Shown here piece after piece: positions 1 through 9,480 of a stretch of DNA of 64,000 nt (position 1 is its first letter; each line of letters opens with the position of its first letter). A program made the position numbers and the translations under genes. The notes beneath the pieces were generated by a model. That model had not been told where the DNA came from, made no database searches, and was given only the letters and a program-made list of their open reading frames with translations. This DNA is from Cornus controversa (Eukaryota; Streptophyta; Magnoliopsida; Cornales; Cornaceae): positions 90,088,533 to 90,152,532 of the forward strand of contig CM048845.1 in assembly GCA_026545225.1 (NCBI GenBank), in the 5' to 3' direction.

Positions 1-330
1 CTATGCGGGTCTTGATGGCGCCGATTACCCCTATTATGATTCATATCTTCTAGATGAGGTGGTCTTTGGTAATCGTTAAGCTCATCTCCTAAAGAGGACT
101 CAACCTCATCTATATCCGCTAGACTCTCTGGCAAATGTCTACGATCTGTTACCCGATGTGGGTGAACAACTGGAGATCCCCTATTATTCCCCTGGACTCG
201 ACTCTCCCTAAAAGTGGGGTTTTGACCTTGACCATTTTTGGGGGACTCTCGGAGTGGGAAGTAACCCTTGTTGGGTGTGAGGAAACTGTTGCTAACTATC
301 ACTAGGACCGTGTGCAAAATTTGGGGAATC
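1..330 (-). mobile_element. Retroelement gag-like ORF fragment, open at the window edge
   Basis: Read on the - strand, one frame is open from about 330 to the left edge. It gives a hydrophilic Arg/Asn/Pro-rich polypeptide with the runs SNSFLTPNKGYFPLRES, NRGSPVVHPHRVTDRRH and EDMNHNRGNRRHQDPH. Further upstream on the same strand (about 360-540) a broken coiled-coil-like reading (EMEQRVQTV, LASLKELVNQL) appears. This composition is typical of the linker of Gypsy-type gag proteins, but no catalytic or zinc-knuckle motif lies inside the window, so the assignment is by style only. It could also be a host hypothetical gene fragment. Confidence 0.4.
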
Positions 331-837
331 AAAATTTTCACCCGTTTGATCCTCAAGAGGTTGTTTTCCTAGCATTGTTACTAACTAGAAAAGTTACTTA
401 CGTATTTCAATCAATTGGGCACCATGATCTGAATGAATCACATTATGGAGTTGGTTTACTAATTCTTTTAAACTGGCAAGGTCCTGTTATACAGTTTGAA
501 CTCTTTGTTCCATTTCGGTTTGGGCCTCAGTCAAGTCTCGAATTGTCATAATGGTTTCAATGGGAATGGTGTGAGCATGCAATGGTCAAAAGGTATTTTG
601 CCGATATATCAACTCAAATCGAATGAAATAAATCAAATTATAAACTTTTGTAATACTCAAATAAGAAACAAAAGTGCCAACAAAATTAATTATATGAAGT
701 TCATGCACCAATTTCAACTGTTGATGGTTGAGATAAAAGTGGTTGTGAAATGGTAAATTGAAGGATATGAAACAATTTTTTTGTTGTTTTGCTTGGTTGG
801 ATTTTGAAAGGCAAGGCAAGGTTTACAAATGACATTA
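331..837. other. Non-coding / unassigned stretch
   Basis: AT-rich sequence. Short open frames occur on both strands but none shows a recognisable domain or consistent codon use. The left part is probably the decayed continuation of the gag-like fragment. No RNA gene or clear repeat seen. Confidence 0.5.
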
Positions 838-1749
838 ATGTTGAAAGCTCTTGATCCCAATTATTTTGCTTTAAGGAGTACTCTTGAATTTTCAACATAT
901 GCAACTATAGAGAGATCCCAGTTATTGTGCTTTGTTGAAGGATTTATATATTTAAGTTATACATTCTCTAACAACTTAAGCTTTTAGAGTAGATGGTTGT
1001 TAACATGATATTAGAGCCAAAGGTTTCGTGTTCAAACCTCACCGTCACCCTGATAATTAAAATTGAAACACGTGTTGGACCAAAAGAAGGCCACACGTGT
1101 GGGGGCGTGTTGAAGGATTTATATATTTAAGTTACACCCTCTCTAGCAGCTTAAACTTTTAGAGTAGATGGTTGTTAACATGCTTTAAGGAGAATGCTCG
1201 ACTCATATGCAACTTTTGAGAGATTAATTCTTTGATTCCGTAAAAGTTTGGTCGAAACTGACCCATCATTGGTCATCTCCAGTACTTAAAGGTGCTCGAC
1301 ATTTGGTCTTTCAATATAAGGATGTTACCTGCAAGGAAGTTACTTGATGAAAGTTTGAAGAATCTAATTAGTCTCAATTTGTCACATAGTGACATCATGG
1401 AAGACTGGGAGGGTTGGCATCAAATCAAGGTCTCAGAGAATATCTCTGCTTTTTTCTTGTGTCCCACCATTTAATCATTTGATATTAGTCCTTCTCATTC
1501 TCTTTTTTCCTCTCTCTGGATGATGGAAATAAAGTTGAAAGTTGTTGATCTCCGTCATTGTGCTTTAAGGAGAACTCCTGACTTTTAAACATATACTACT
1601 TTAGAGAGATTGATTATTTGATTCTGTCAAAGTTTGGTCAATATTGATCAATCCATTGTTCATTTGAAGAATTTAAAAGTGCCCGACATTTTATGGTCTT
1701 TTAGTATAAGGGAGTTACCTGATGTAATTGGATGTTGGAGGAGCTGGAA
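838..1749 (+). pseudogene. Shuffled TNL LRR relic (exon 4 - exon 3 - exon 4 order)
   Basis: Nucleotide-level echoes of the TNL LRR exons occur out of order. An exon-4 start (TLK/LRRTPDFSSYATLE region) is at 838-932, interrupted by a small LTR element, and resumes at 1181-1330. It jumps into the end of exon 3 (NLISLNLSHSDIMEDWEGW) with a usable donor after 1429. An intron-like stretch follows, then a second exon-4 start at 1523 reading to the LPDxIWMLEELEV position at 1749. There are several frameshifts and an in-frame stop (TTTTAA replaces TTTTCA at the DFS codon). It cannot encode a protein; it is debris from at least two recombination events between TNL copies. Confidence 0.75.
933..1180 (+). 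mobile_element. TRIM-type miniature LTR retrotransposon
   Basis: Two 73-bp direct repeats, 933-1005 and 1108-1180, begin TGTTGAAGG and end GTTGTTAACA (TG..CA). Immediately after the left repeat comes TGATATTAGAGCC, close to the usual TGGTATCAGAGCC primer-binding site for initiator tRNA-Met. A G-rich tract (GTGGGGGCG) precedes the right repeat, as expected for a polypurine tract. The element is flanked by a perfect 5-bp target duplication, TGCTT (928-932 and 1181-1185). The duplicated bases are part of the LRR exon-4 sequence TTGTGCTTTAAGG, so the insertion site is known exactly. There is no coding capacity, about 100 bp internal; it must have moved with enzymes supplied elsewhere. Confidence 0.85.
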
Positions 1750-2181
1750 GTGGTAAGCGAATATGAAGTCCTTTTGAGTTTTAGTCTTTTCGATGACCAG
1801 ACACCTTCACCCATTTCCAGTACAATGATCTTAATGGTGTACAATTTTTCACCTTTCGAGATGATTATGAGCTTCACAAAGGAGAATAGAGTAGAACAGA
1901 GCTGCTCAAATCAATCTGGGAGTCAAAGATCTCCATCCCAATCTTCTCGCCTCCGCGAGCTTGCTCAGATGGTGGAATGCAATAGAACTATGGGACAAGT
2001 GATTTTACCCATCTTCTATGATGTCAAATCATTGGATGTGCAGTATCATTCTGGAAGTTACGAGGGGACCTTCCGTGAGAACGAGAGGTGTTTCAATGAT
2101 GGGATTGCTAAGCAATGGAGGGAGGCACTGAGAGAGGTTGGAGCATTGAAGGGGTTGGGAAGTCGAGAAAGAAGCTGATGA
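1750..2181 (+). pseudogene. Degenerate TIR exon fused to an LRR fragment
   Basis: Directly after the LRR relic the reading changes to the start of a TIR domain (SEYEVLLSF). The middle of the domain has gone out of frame. From RLRELAQMVECNRTMGQ to WREALREVGALKG (about 1948-2150) it is in the TIR frame again. A one-base gain in a G-run near 2152 shifts the end so that the frame stops at 2176-2178. A donor-like GTAATT follows 2181 in the phase used by sister genes. Relative to sister TIR exons it lacks the stretch around KNYASSKW. This is the position expected for exon 1 of the gene at 3014-6327, but it cannot supply a normal TIR domain. Confidence 0.75.
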
Positions 2182-2479
2182 GTAATTCATTCTTCCTAAG
2201 AAGCCCCTTATTCTATAGCATAGAAACCTAATAATATTGTAGGAAGTCAAGAATCATATACAATAGCAAGAAGCTTCAATTTATGGGTGGAATAGAAATT
2301 AAAAATCCAATTAGAGGGACACAAACAAAAATATAAGAAGAATTTTAAGACTATTGGTTTTGTGAGTTAATACATGGACTTTTCAAAAGAAGGTGAAATA
2401 CCCGTGTTAGACACACATTACACGGACATGAGTATGGGATATGTCTTTGACACTTTGGTTGAACATGCATCTAAAAAGT

Positions 2480-2642
2480 AAAAGGGCTAGCCCAGTGCAC
2501 AATGCTCTCTCCATTGCAGGGTCTGGGGAGGGTCAGCCATGCACAGCCTTACAAGCATGAGAGGAGGTTATTTCCTTATTTCGACCTCGTGATTTCTCGG
2601 TCACAGTTGAGCAACCTTACCGTTGCACTAAGACGCGCCCTC
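2480..2642 (-). mobile_element. Au-type SINE
   Basis: On the - strand, starting at 2642, the sequence begins GGGCGCGTCTTAGTGCAACGG followed by GGTAAGG and a GTGACC block, and ends near GGGCTAGCCC. This matches my memory of the plant Au SINE family (tRNA-derived head with box A/B-like segments). An imperfect target duplication of about 17 bp flanks it: ACATGCATCTAAAAAGT (2463-2479) and ACATACACCTAAAATGT (2643-2659), 14 of 17 identical. It sits in what was intron 1 of the TNL upstream of the NB-ARC exon of NL-A. Non-autonomous; it would be transcribed by RNA polymerase III if active. Confidence 0.75.
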
Positions 2643-3013
2643 ACATACACCTAAAATGTATATCATATAATTCAATTTCATTATATTATTGTTTTAAAAT
2701 GAGTGAAATGTCTATATTGGACATTATGTATTTATGTTATATAAAGACATTTTCTATTCTATTTTTATAATATGAATATTTAGTATTGTCCCTGTGTCCT
2801 TTTGTTTTTGGATTTGAAATGTTCAACGTTTGGATAGATACCCGCACCCAACACACGTACCCCAGTCCATGTAACATAGGTCCAAAATAATTACATGCAA
2901 CTTAAAATCAGAATAAAAAAGAGTACAAGTCATTATTTTTCCGCTCTATTGTTTATTATAATTTCCTTCTATGGACTAATTAATTCTTCTTTTTTTCCGC
3001 TAACATCAATTAG

Positions 3014-6000
3014 GTATCAAGTAAAATTGATAAAAGAGATTATTGTTCCAACAGTGTTGTTAGAGTTAAAAAGGAAGAGCATGGTCACAAGTGACTACTT
3101 GGTTGGGATGAATCATCACCTAAATGAAATGATGAGATTATTAAATATCATCTCCAATGAAGTACAAATTGTTGGTATCCATGGCGTGGGTGGTATTGGC
3201 AAGACAACCATTGCCAAGTTCATCTACAACAAACTCTTTGAGAGCTTTGAGTGTCATAGCTTCCTTGCAGATATTCAAGAAACAGCGCAACAATGCAATG
3301 GCCTTGTTAATTTGCAGAAAAAGCTTCTCACTGAAACCCTAAAATGGTGTCCTGACATTTCTGATGTTGATAGTGGAGTTGATGTGATTAAGTACATATT
3401 CCTCAGAAAGAAAGTTCTTGTTGTTCTTGACGATGTGACTGAAAGCTCTCAATTTGCTATGCTTGTTGGAAAGCGTGACTGGTTTGGTTCAGGTAGTAGG
3501 ATCATAGTTACAACCAAAGACAGAAATATTTTAAATGATCTTAAAGTGGATGCGACTTATGAACCTCCATTTATGAATTCTCTGCAATCTCTTCAACTTT
3601 TCAGCGTGCATGCCTTTAGAAGGTATTTTCCTTCAAAAGACTATGTTAGTATCTCTAGAGAGGTTGCTTCTACTGCTGCGGGAGTTCCTCTAGTTCTTGA
3701 GGTCATGGGTTCGTTTCTATCTGACAAAGAGAAAGTGGTATGGGAGGATACATTGAAGATGTTGAAAAAAATATCTGATGATGAAGTAGACAGAAAGTTG
3801 AGGGTAATTTATGAAACATTAACTTATGCCCAACGACAGATATTTCTTGATATTGCATGTCTTTTCACTGGGATGGATAAAGCAACAGTATTTTACTTGT
3901 GGGATGATTGTGGCTATCATCCAGAAAAGGAATTTAATGTCCTTTGTCTTATGTCTCTTGTAAAAGTGGGAGATGCTAATGAGCTGAGGATGCATAATCA
4001 GTTTACAACTCTTGGTAGGAAGATCGTTTGTGAAGAAAAGATTCTCGGAAATCATAGTAGGTTGTGGGATCACGATGATGCCTTGGACATATTGGAGGGA
4101 CGGAGGGTAAGATTTGAGCGCACTGAATTTCATACCCCTTTTTTAGTTAAATGTAGTAGGTTGTGAAATCTTGTCATATTATATTGTTTACTTATTTTTT
4201 CAATTGGCAGGGAACAAAAATGGTTGAAGCTTTAAGTCTTTGCTTTGAATTGGGTTCTGAAAAGAAGCCTTGCTTTACAAGTAAGGAGTTCATGAAATTA
4301 GTATCTCTAAGGTATCTCCAAACTGATGGCATAGACCTTGTTGGTGATTTTAATAATCTTTTTCCCTATTTAAGATGGCTTAGTTGGCGTGGTTGCCCTC
4401 CGCATTTTAAACCAAACAATTTTCATTTGAAAAATCTAGTCATTCTTGATCTATCAGATAGCGGCATCACAGAATACTGGGGGGGTTGGAATCAAATCAA
4501 GGTTTTGTGTAATATCTCTACTTTTGTTTTGTTCCTTTCAGTCATATACTTGTTTAAAATTAATCTTTTTCTGTTATTTATTTATTTTAACAGATGGCAA
4601 ATAGGTTGAAAGTTCTACAACTATCTAATTGTGCTTTAAGGAGAACTCCAGACTTTTCATCATATGCAACTCTAGAGATATTGATTCTTCAACGGTGTAA
4701 AAGTTTGGTCGAAGTTGATCAATCCATTGGTAATCTGAAGAATTTAAAAGTGCTTGACATTTCATACGCTGATATAAGGAATTTACCTGACGAAATTTGG
4801 ATATTGGAGAAGATGGAAGTGATGGATTTCACACATTGTAGCTATTTGAAGGGCCACATTCCTTGTAATATGGGGAGTTTAACATCTTTGAGATTCTTGA
4901 GCTTTTATGATACCAAAATTCAAAGCCTACCAACGAGCATTTCGAAGCTCTCTTGCCTCCAAACTCTTAAATTAGGAGATTGCACAGAGCTTCAAGCATT
5001 GCCACAACTTCCGTCAAGTCTAAGGAGCCTGGATGTAGCTTTGACCTCGGACCCCCCAGTAGACAGGTATGGAATTTATATCAAATATGGTTTTTGGAAG
5101 AGGGACTTTTCTTGATTGCTTCTTGTTATTCCTTTGTTTCTATATATCAATTCAGGTTGTGGTTGGAGGAGTTAAATGAAATTTACAAAGCATCAGATAT
5201 CAATATCATGATAAGTACTATCAATATTATCTCCTAATAAGAAAGTTGAAATGGTTATTTACATGAAGTCAACGACTAAACTGTTAATTCTCTCGATACT
5301 CTGTTTCATAAACCAGTTTTGTCGTTTTTGAGTTTTGACCTCGAACCCACGTGTCCGAGGTGGGATATTGATAATGATAAAAATGAGGCTCAATCAAACT
5401 ATCTGATGCTACTTAAGCAGTTAAGAGAGACATTATTTGAAGCCTATTTACAGTTATCAGAAGTCTATAAAGTTGGTTATCTGGTTTAGACTAATTGAAA
5501 TATATAAGATTGGTTATTTGGAATCTAGGAAATTTGAAATATTCTAAACCCAAGGTTGATTAATGGACCCTAGATAATTAGACTGTTCCTTGCCTAAAAA
5601 GGTTGATTTAGCATATTCAAGGCTAAAATTGTTAGGTATCTGAAACCTGAGAAATTTAGACTTTTCAAAGTCTAAGAAGTATAGTTATTTACAACTTTGG
5701 AAATTTAGACTATTCCAAGCTAAAAGAGTGATTATGTTTGTCGAGAAATTTTTTTTTTTTTAATGAGGATGAAGCATGATTCTTAGTCTGCTTAATTTCT
5801 TTTATTTTTATAGGTTTCCTGAAAAACGTAAAAAAGGATTGGACATAAGGCTACAAGAAGCAAGTGGTGGTGGTGTTGAGGGAGAGAAGAAGAGGAAGAC
5901 GGAGGAAAGCTACAAGGGAGTTAAAAATACACAGTGGGGGACGTATGCAGCGAAGATTCGAGACCCCTGGCAAAAGCTCCGCGTGTTGTTCAGGGCAGTG

Positions 6001-6327
6001 AATGCATTCCGAGGAGCCAAATACTACGCAGATAAGCACCAAGAGTGGGATTCGTCTTACTATGCAGATAAGCAGAGCTCCCAGCACCAAGAGAGGGATT
6101 CATCTTACTATGCTGATAAGCAGAGCTCACATCACCAAGAGAGGGATTTGTCTTATTATACCGAGAAGCAGAGCTCACAGCACCAGGAGAGGGATCAGAA
6201 AGCAAAGAGTGAAAGCTCTTCTTTTACCTCAGACATTCGAGACCCCTGGAAAAAGCTCCGCTTGTTGTTCAAGGCTGTGAATGCATTCAAAGGAGCCAAA
6301 CCGAAGCTCAAATTCCCATTGTCCTGA
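3014..6327 (+). CDS. NL-A: NB-ARC-LRR protein (TNL without a usable TIR) with repeat-bearing C-terminal tail
   Basis: Exons by splice sites and frame: 3014-4106 (NB-ARC), 4211-4501, 4594-5066 (LRR), 5814-6327 (tail). All join in frame. The first in-frame ATG in the NB exon that keeps the whole switch domain is at 3081, giving about 767 aa. Motifs in that numbering: P-loop GVGGIGKT (35-42), Walker B VLVVLDDV, RNBS-B GSRIIVTT, GLPL variant GVPLV, FLDIACLF, and MHN (304-306) instead of MHD. The second LRR exon is 473 bp against 1151 bp in gene C: 226 codons are missing without breaking frame. Exon 5 encodes a tail of about 170 residues instead of the usual 31-33 (see separate entry). The TIR exon upstream is broken, so this is either an NL-type receptor/helper-like protein or a late-stage pseudogene still open over 2.3 kb of coding sequence. 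Confidence 0.7.
5814..6327 (+). repeat. C-terminal tail exon of NL-A with internal amino-acid repeats
   Basis: This exon begins RFPEKRKKGLDIRLQ, which aligns with the start of the ordinary fifth exon of genes C and F (RYWTDLREKKLNVRL), then diverges into a Lys/Glu-rich linker. Two 22-codon blocks of near-identical sequence, 5956-6021 and 6235-6300, both start IRDPW and contain K-L-R-x-L-F-x-A-V-N-A-F. Between them (6022-6201) are four tandem units: 36 bp, then 48, 48 and 48 bp, encoding YYADKQSSQHQERDSS-like repeats. All units are multiples of three. The last residues and stop (KFPLS then TGA) are read from NB-ARC-derived sequence in a foreign frame. Function unknown. Confidence 0.8.
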
Positions 6328-8770
6328 GATTTCTGATGTTGATTGTGGAGTTGATGTGATTAGGTACATATTTCTCAGAAAGAAAGTTCTTGTTGTTCTT
6401 GACAAACTGACTGAAAGCTCTCAATTTGCTATGCTTGTTGGAAAGCGTGACTGGTGGCTTGGTTTAGGAAGTGGGATCATAGTTACAACCAAAGACAAAT
6501 ATTTTAAATGATCTTAAAGTGAATGCGACTTATGAACCTCCATTTATGAATTCTCTGCAATCTCTTCAACTTTTCATCATGCATTCCTTTAGAAGGTATT
6601 TTCCTTGAAAAGACTATGTTAGTATCTCTAGAGGGGTTGCTTCTACTGCTGTGGGGATTCCTCTAGCTCTTGATGTCATGGGCTCGTTTCTATCTGACAA
6701 GGAGAAAGTGGCATGGGAGGCTACATTGAAGAAATTGAAAAAAAAAAAATCTGATGGTGAAGTTGACAGAAAGGTGTGGGTATGAAACATTAACTTATGC
6801 CCTACGACAGATATTTCTCGATATTGCATGTCTTTTTGCTGGGATGGATAAAGCAACAGTTTTTTTTTTCCAGAAAAGGAATTTAATGTCCTTTGTCTGA
6901 TGTAAAAGTAGGAGATGGTAATGAGCTGAGGATGCGTGATTAGTTTAGAACTCCCAGTAGGAAAATCGCTTATGAAGAAAAGATTCTCGGAAATCGTAGT
7001 AGGTTGTGGGACTACGAGTATGCCTTGGACATATTGGAGGGATGGAGGGTAAGATTTGAGCGCTCTAAATTTCCTACCCCCTTTTCAGTTAAATGTAGTA
7101 GGCTGTGAAATCTGTCATATTATATTGTTTACTCCTTTTTTTTTTTTTCTATTGGCAGGCAACGGAAAAGGCTGAAGGCCCAAGTCTTTGCTTTGAATTG
7201 GGTTCTGAAAAGAAGCCTCGCTTTACAAGGAGTTCGTGAAACTAGTATCTGTAAGGTATCTCCAAGCTGATGGCATAGACCTTGTTGGGGATTTTGATCA
7301 TCTTTTTCCCTGTTTAGGAGTTCGTGAAACTATTATCTGTAAGGTACCTCCAAGCTGATGGCATAGACCTTATTGGGGATTTTGATAATCTTTTTCCCTG
7401 TTTAAGATGGCTTAGTTGGCCTGGTTGCCCTCTGCATTTTAATCCAAACAATTTTCATTTGAAAAATCTAGTCATTCTTGATCTATCAGATAGCGGTATC
7501 AACGAAGACTGAGGGGGCTGGAATCAAATCAAGGTTCTGTATAATATCTCTACTTTTGTTTTATTCTATTCAGTCATATACTAGTTTAAAATTAATCTTT
7601 TCCTGTTATTTATTTATTTTTAACAGATGGCAAATAGGTTGAAATTTCTACAACTGGCTAATTGTGCTTTAAGAAGAACTCCAGACTTTTCATCATATGC
7701 AACTCTAGAGATATTGATTCTTTGATGCTGTAAAAGTTTGGTCGAGATTGACCAATCCATCGGTAATCTGAAGACTTCAAAAGTTCTGGACATTTCACAT
7801 GTTGGTATAAGGAAACTACCTGATGAATTCTGGATGTTCGAGAAGTTGGAAGTGGTGGATTTCACATGTAGTTATTTGAAGGACATTCCTAGTAATATGG
7901 GGAGTCTATCATCTTTTAGATTCTTGAGCTTTCATGATACTAAAATTCAAATCCTACCAGTGATCATTTGGGAGTTGTCTTGCCTCCACACCTTTAATTT
8001 GGGAGGCTGTACAGAGCTTCAATCTCAACCAGAGCGTGTCAAGTTTAAGGAGTCTTGATGTAACTTGTATTACTCATCTTTCAAATTTGGTTAATTTACT
8101 GGAATTATACTTTATTGGGGCTTGTGAGCATATGGAGATTCCTAGAGATATTGGGAAATTATCCAAATCGGAGAAATTGACCTTGGATTGTACCAACATT
8201 AAGACCCTTCCAGAAGACATTGGTGATCTTTCTCAGCTGAAGGTGCTCGACATAAGATTCTGTCACAATCTTCAATGTATATCCAGGTTACCCTCAACTC
8301 TGTTTGAGTTCTGTGTTGTAAGTAAATCACTAGAACAATTGGCGGGTCTGCCAGATTTGAAAATTTTGTTGAAATTGTCACTTAAATGTTGCATTAAGCT
8401 GGCAGCGGTTCAAGGGCGTGGAAATATAAAATCATTGACAAGGCTGGACGTATATGCGTGCAATTTACTAGGTAACATTTGTCTGCTCGAATGTTTACCA
8501 TCTTTGGAGATGAGTGGGTGCAAAAACCTTGAGAAAGGGACATATCTATCAAACCTAAGGAAGTTAGAAATATTATCTATTACTAATTGTCTAGAACTCT
8601 ATGAGATCCGAGGATTGGACAAATTGACGTCATTGCAATATTTGGATTTGCTTGGTTGCAACTTGAAAGAACTTACGTGAGATTGAGGGCCTTGAAAGAG
8701 TGAAGCTACAGCAGAAGCATTGTGGGAACAATGTAACATGGAACAAGCTACAGCAGAGGCATAGGTAGCT
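6321..8770 (+). pseudogene. TNL relic B (NB-ARC half, LRR exons, remnant of last exon)
   Basis: Starts mid-NB-ARC (PEISDVDCGVDVIRYIFLRKKVLVVLD) directly against the tail exon of NL-A and has no TIR, P-loop or promoter. NB part 6321-7048 has several frameshifts (near 6490, 6730, 6780, 6860), a deleted segment around the RNBS-D/MHD region, and a donor at 7049. The exon-3 relic 7159-7533 has a stop in place of Trp (EDW to ED-stop) and an internal tandem duplication. The exon-4 relic starts at 7627, has a stop near 7725 and a small indel near 8040, and leaves two LRR reading frames (7738-8058, 8036-8680). At 8690-8770 it runs into sequence resembling the end of the last exon (GAAGCTACAGCAGAAGCATTG). 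The 3' flank (8820-8880) resembles the 3' flank of gene F. Confidence 0.85.
7228..7403 (+). repeat. 88-bp tandem duplication within exon-3 relic
   Basis: Two copies, 7228-7315 and 7316-7403, each starting AGGAGTTCGTGAAACTA and ending TTTTTCCCTGTTT, differ at only a few positions. 88 is not a multiple of three, so the duplication itself breaks the LRR frame. It looks recent relative to the rest of the relic. Confidence 0.85.
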
Positions 8771-9250
8771 AAAAGTAGTTTTTTTTTATTTCTTTTTTTT
8801 CTTCGTTTTGGTTTGTTGTTACTGAAGCACGAGCTATGGGCAACTTGTTTAAGGTTCTGGTTTGATGACTAATACAATGTACAGAAAACTAGTGTTTATA
8901 ATTAAAGGCTGCAATTTTCTTCTCCGGTTGTGTGATTCCCTGATTCACTTTAAATAGTTTCAGTTTCCTCAATCTTCATCTTAAGTGAGTCATTTAAACG
9001 CACCAATGGAAGGCATTTGATTAAAAGCGTCGATTACAACACTATATTATTTTTTTTAGCAAGAATGAGAGAAGATATATATTAAAATACTGCAAATACA
9101 TTCAAGAAAGAAAATAATACCGATAAAGAAAATGTTTTATTTTCAATGTGATTATCCCAACTTGTTCGGAAGACTAGTGAACTTCTAATTGAGCCAATAA
9201 TAATAATACAGCATAATTTTCGACTAGTGAAACTACAAATGTCCAGAATT
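8771..9250. other. 3' flank of relic B, AT-rich
   Basis: Contains homology to the 3' UTR/flank of gene F (around ACTGAAGCACGAGCTATGGGCAACTTGT), then simple AT-rich sequence. No gene seen. Confidence 0.5.
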
Positions 9251-9480
9251 TAGGTTGTTGAGCTCAGCAAAATCAAGGAAGAATTGGAGAAAGTGAAGGA
9301 TGAACAAGGAACAATTGGCGAAGTGGTAGAGTAGTTCACAAAGAGACCATGGAATGTCAAGAACTTGGTGCCAAATTAACTCAGGAGGTCCCAAAGCTTA
9401 AAGTTTCCAACAAGAATGCCATAGAAAATATTGAACAGTCAAAGCATGTTTGGCCTGAGTTTAAAATTTCCAATTTCTCA
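9251..9480 (+). pseudogene. Fragment of a coiled-coil protein gene (unidentified)
   Basis: Reading + strand gives VELSKIKEELEKVKDEQGTIGEVVE, then after a frame change ETMECQELGAKLTQEVPKLKVSNKNAIENIEQSKHVW. The heptad-rich Glu/Lys composition and 'SNKNAIENIEQSKHVW' style resemble plant coiled-coil proteins of the WEB/ICR sort, but I cannot name the parent. Stops and a frameshift show it is dead. No exon borders are visible, and it is unlike anything else in the window, so it was probably carried in by a transposon or retroposition. Confidence 0.4.

Noticed and set aside
4980-5237. Alternative frame over the end of the NL-A LRR exon
   Set aside because: Shadow frame; the LRR reading and the conserved splice donor at 5067 explain this stretch.
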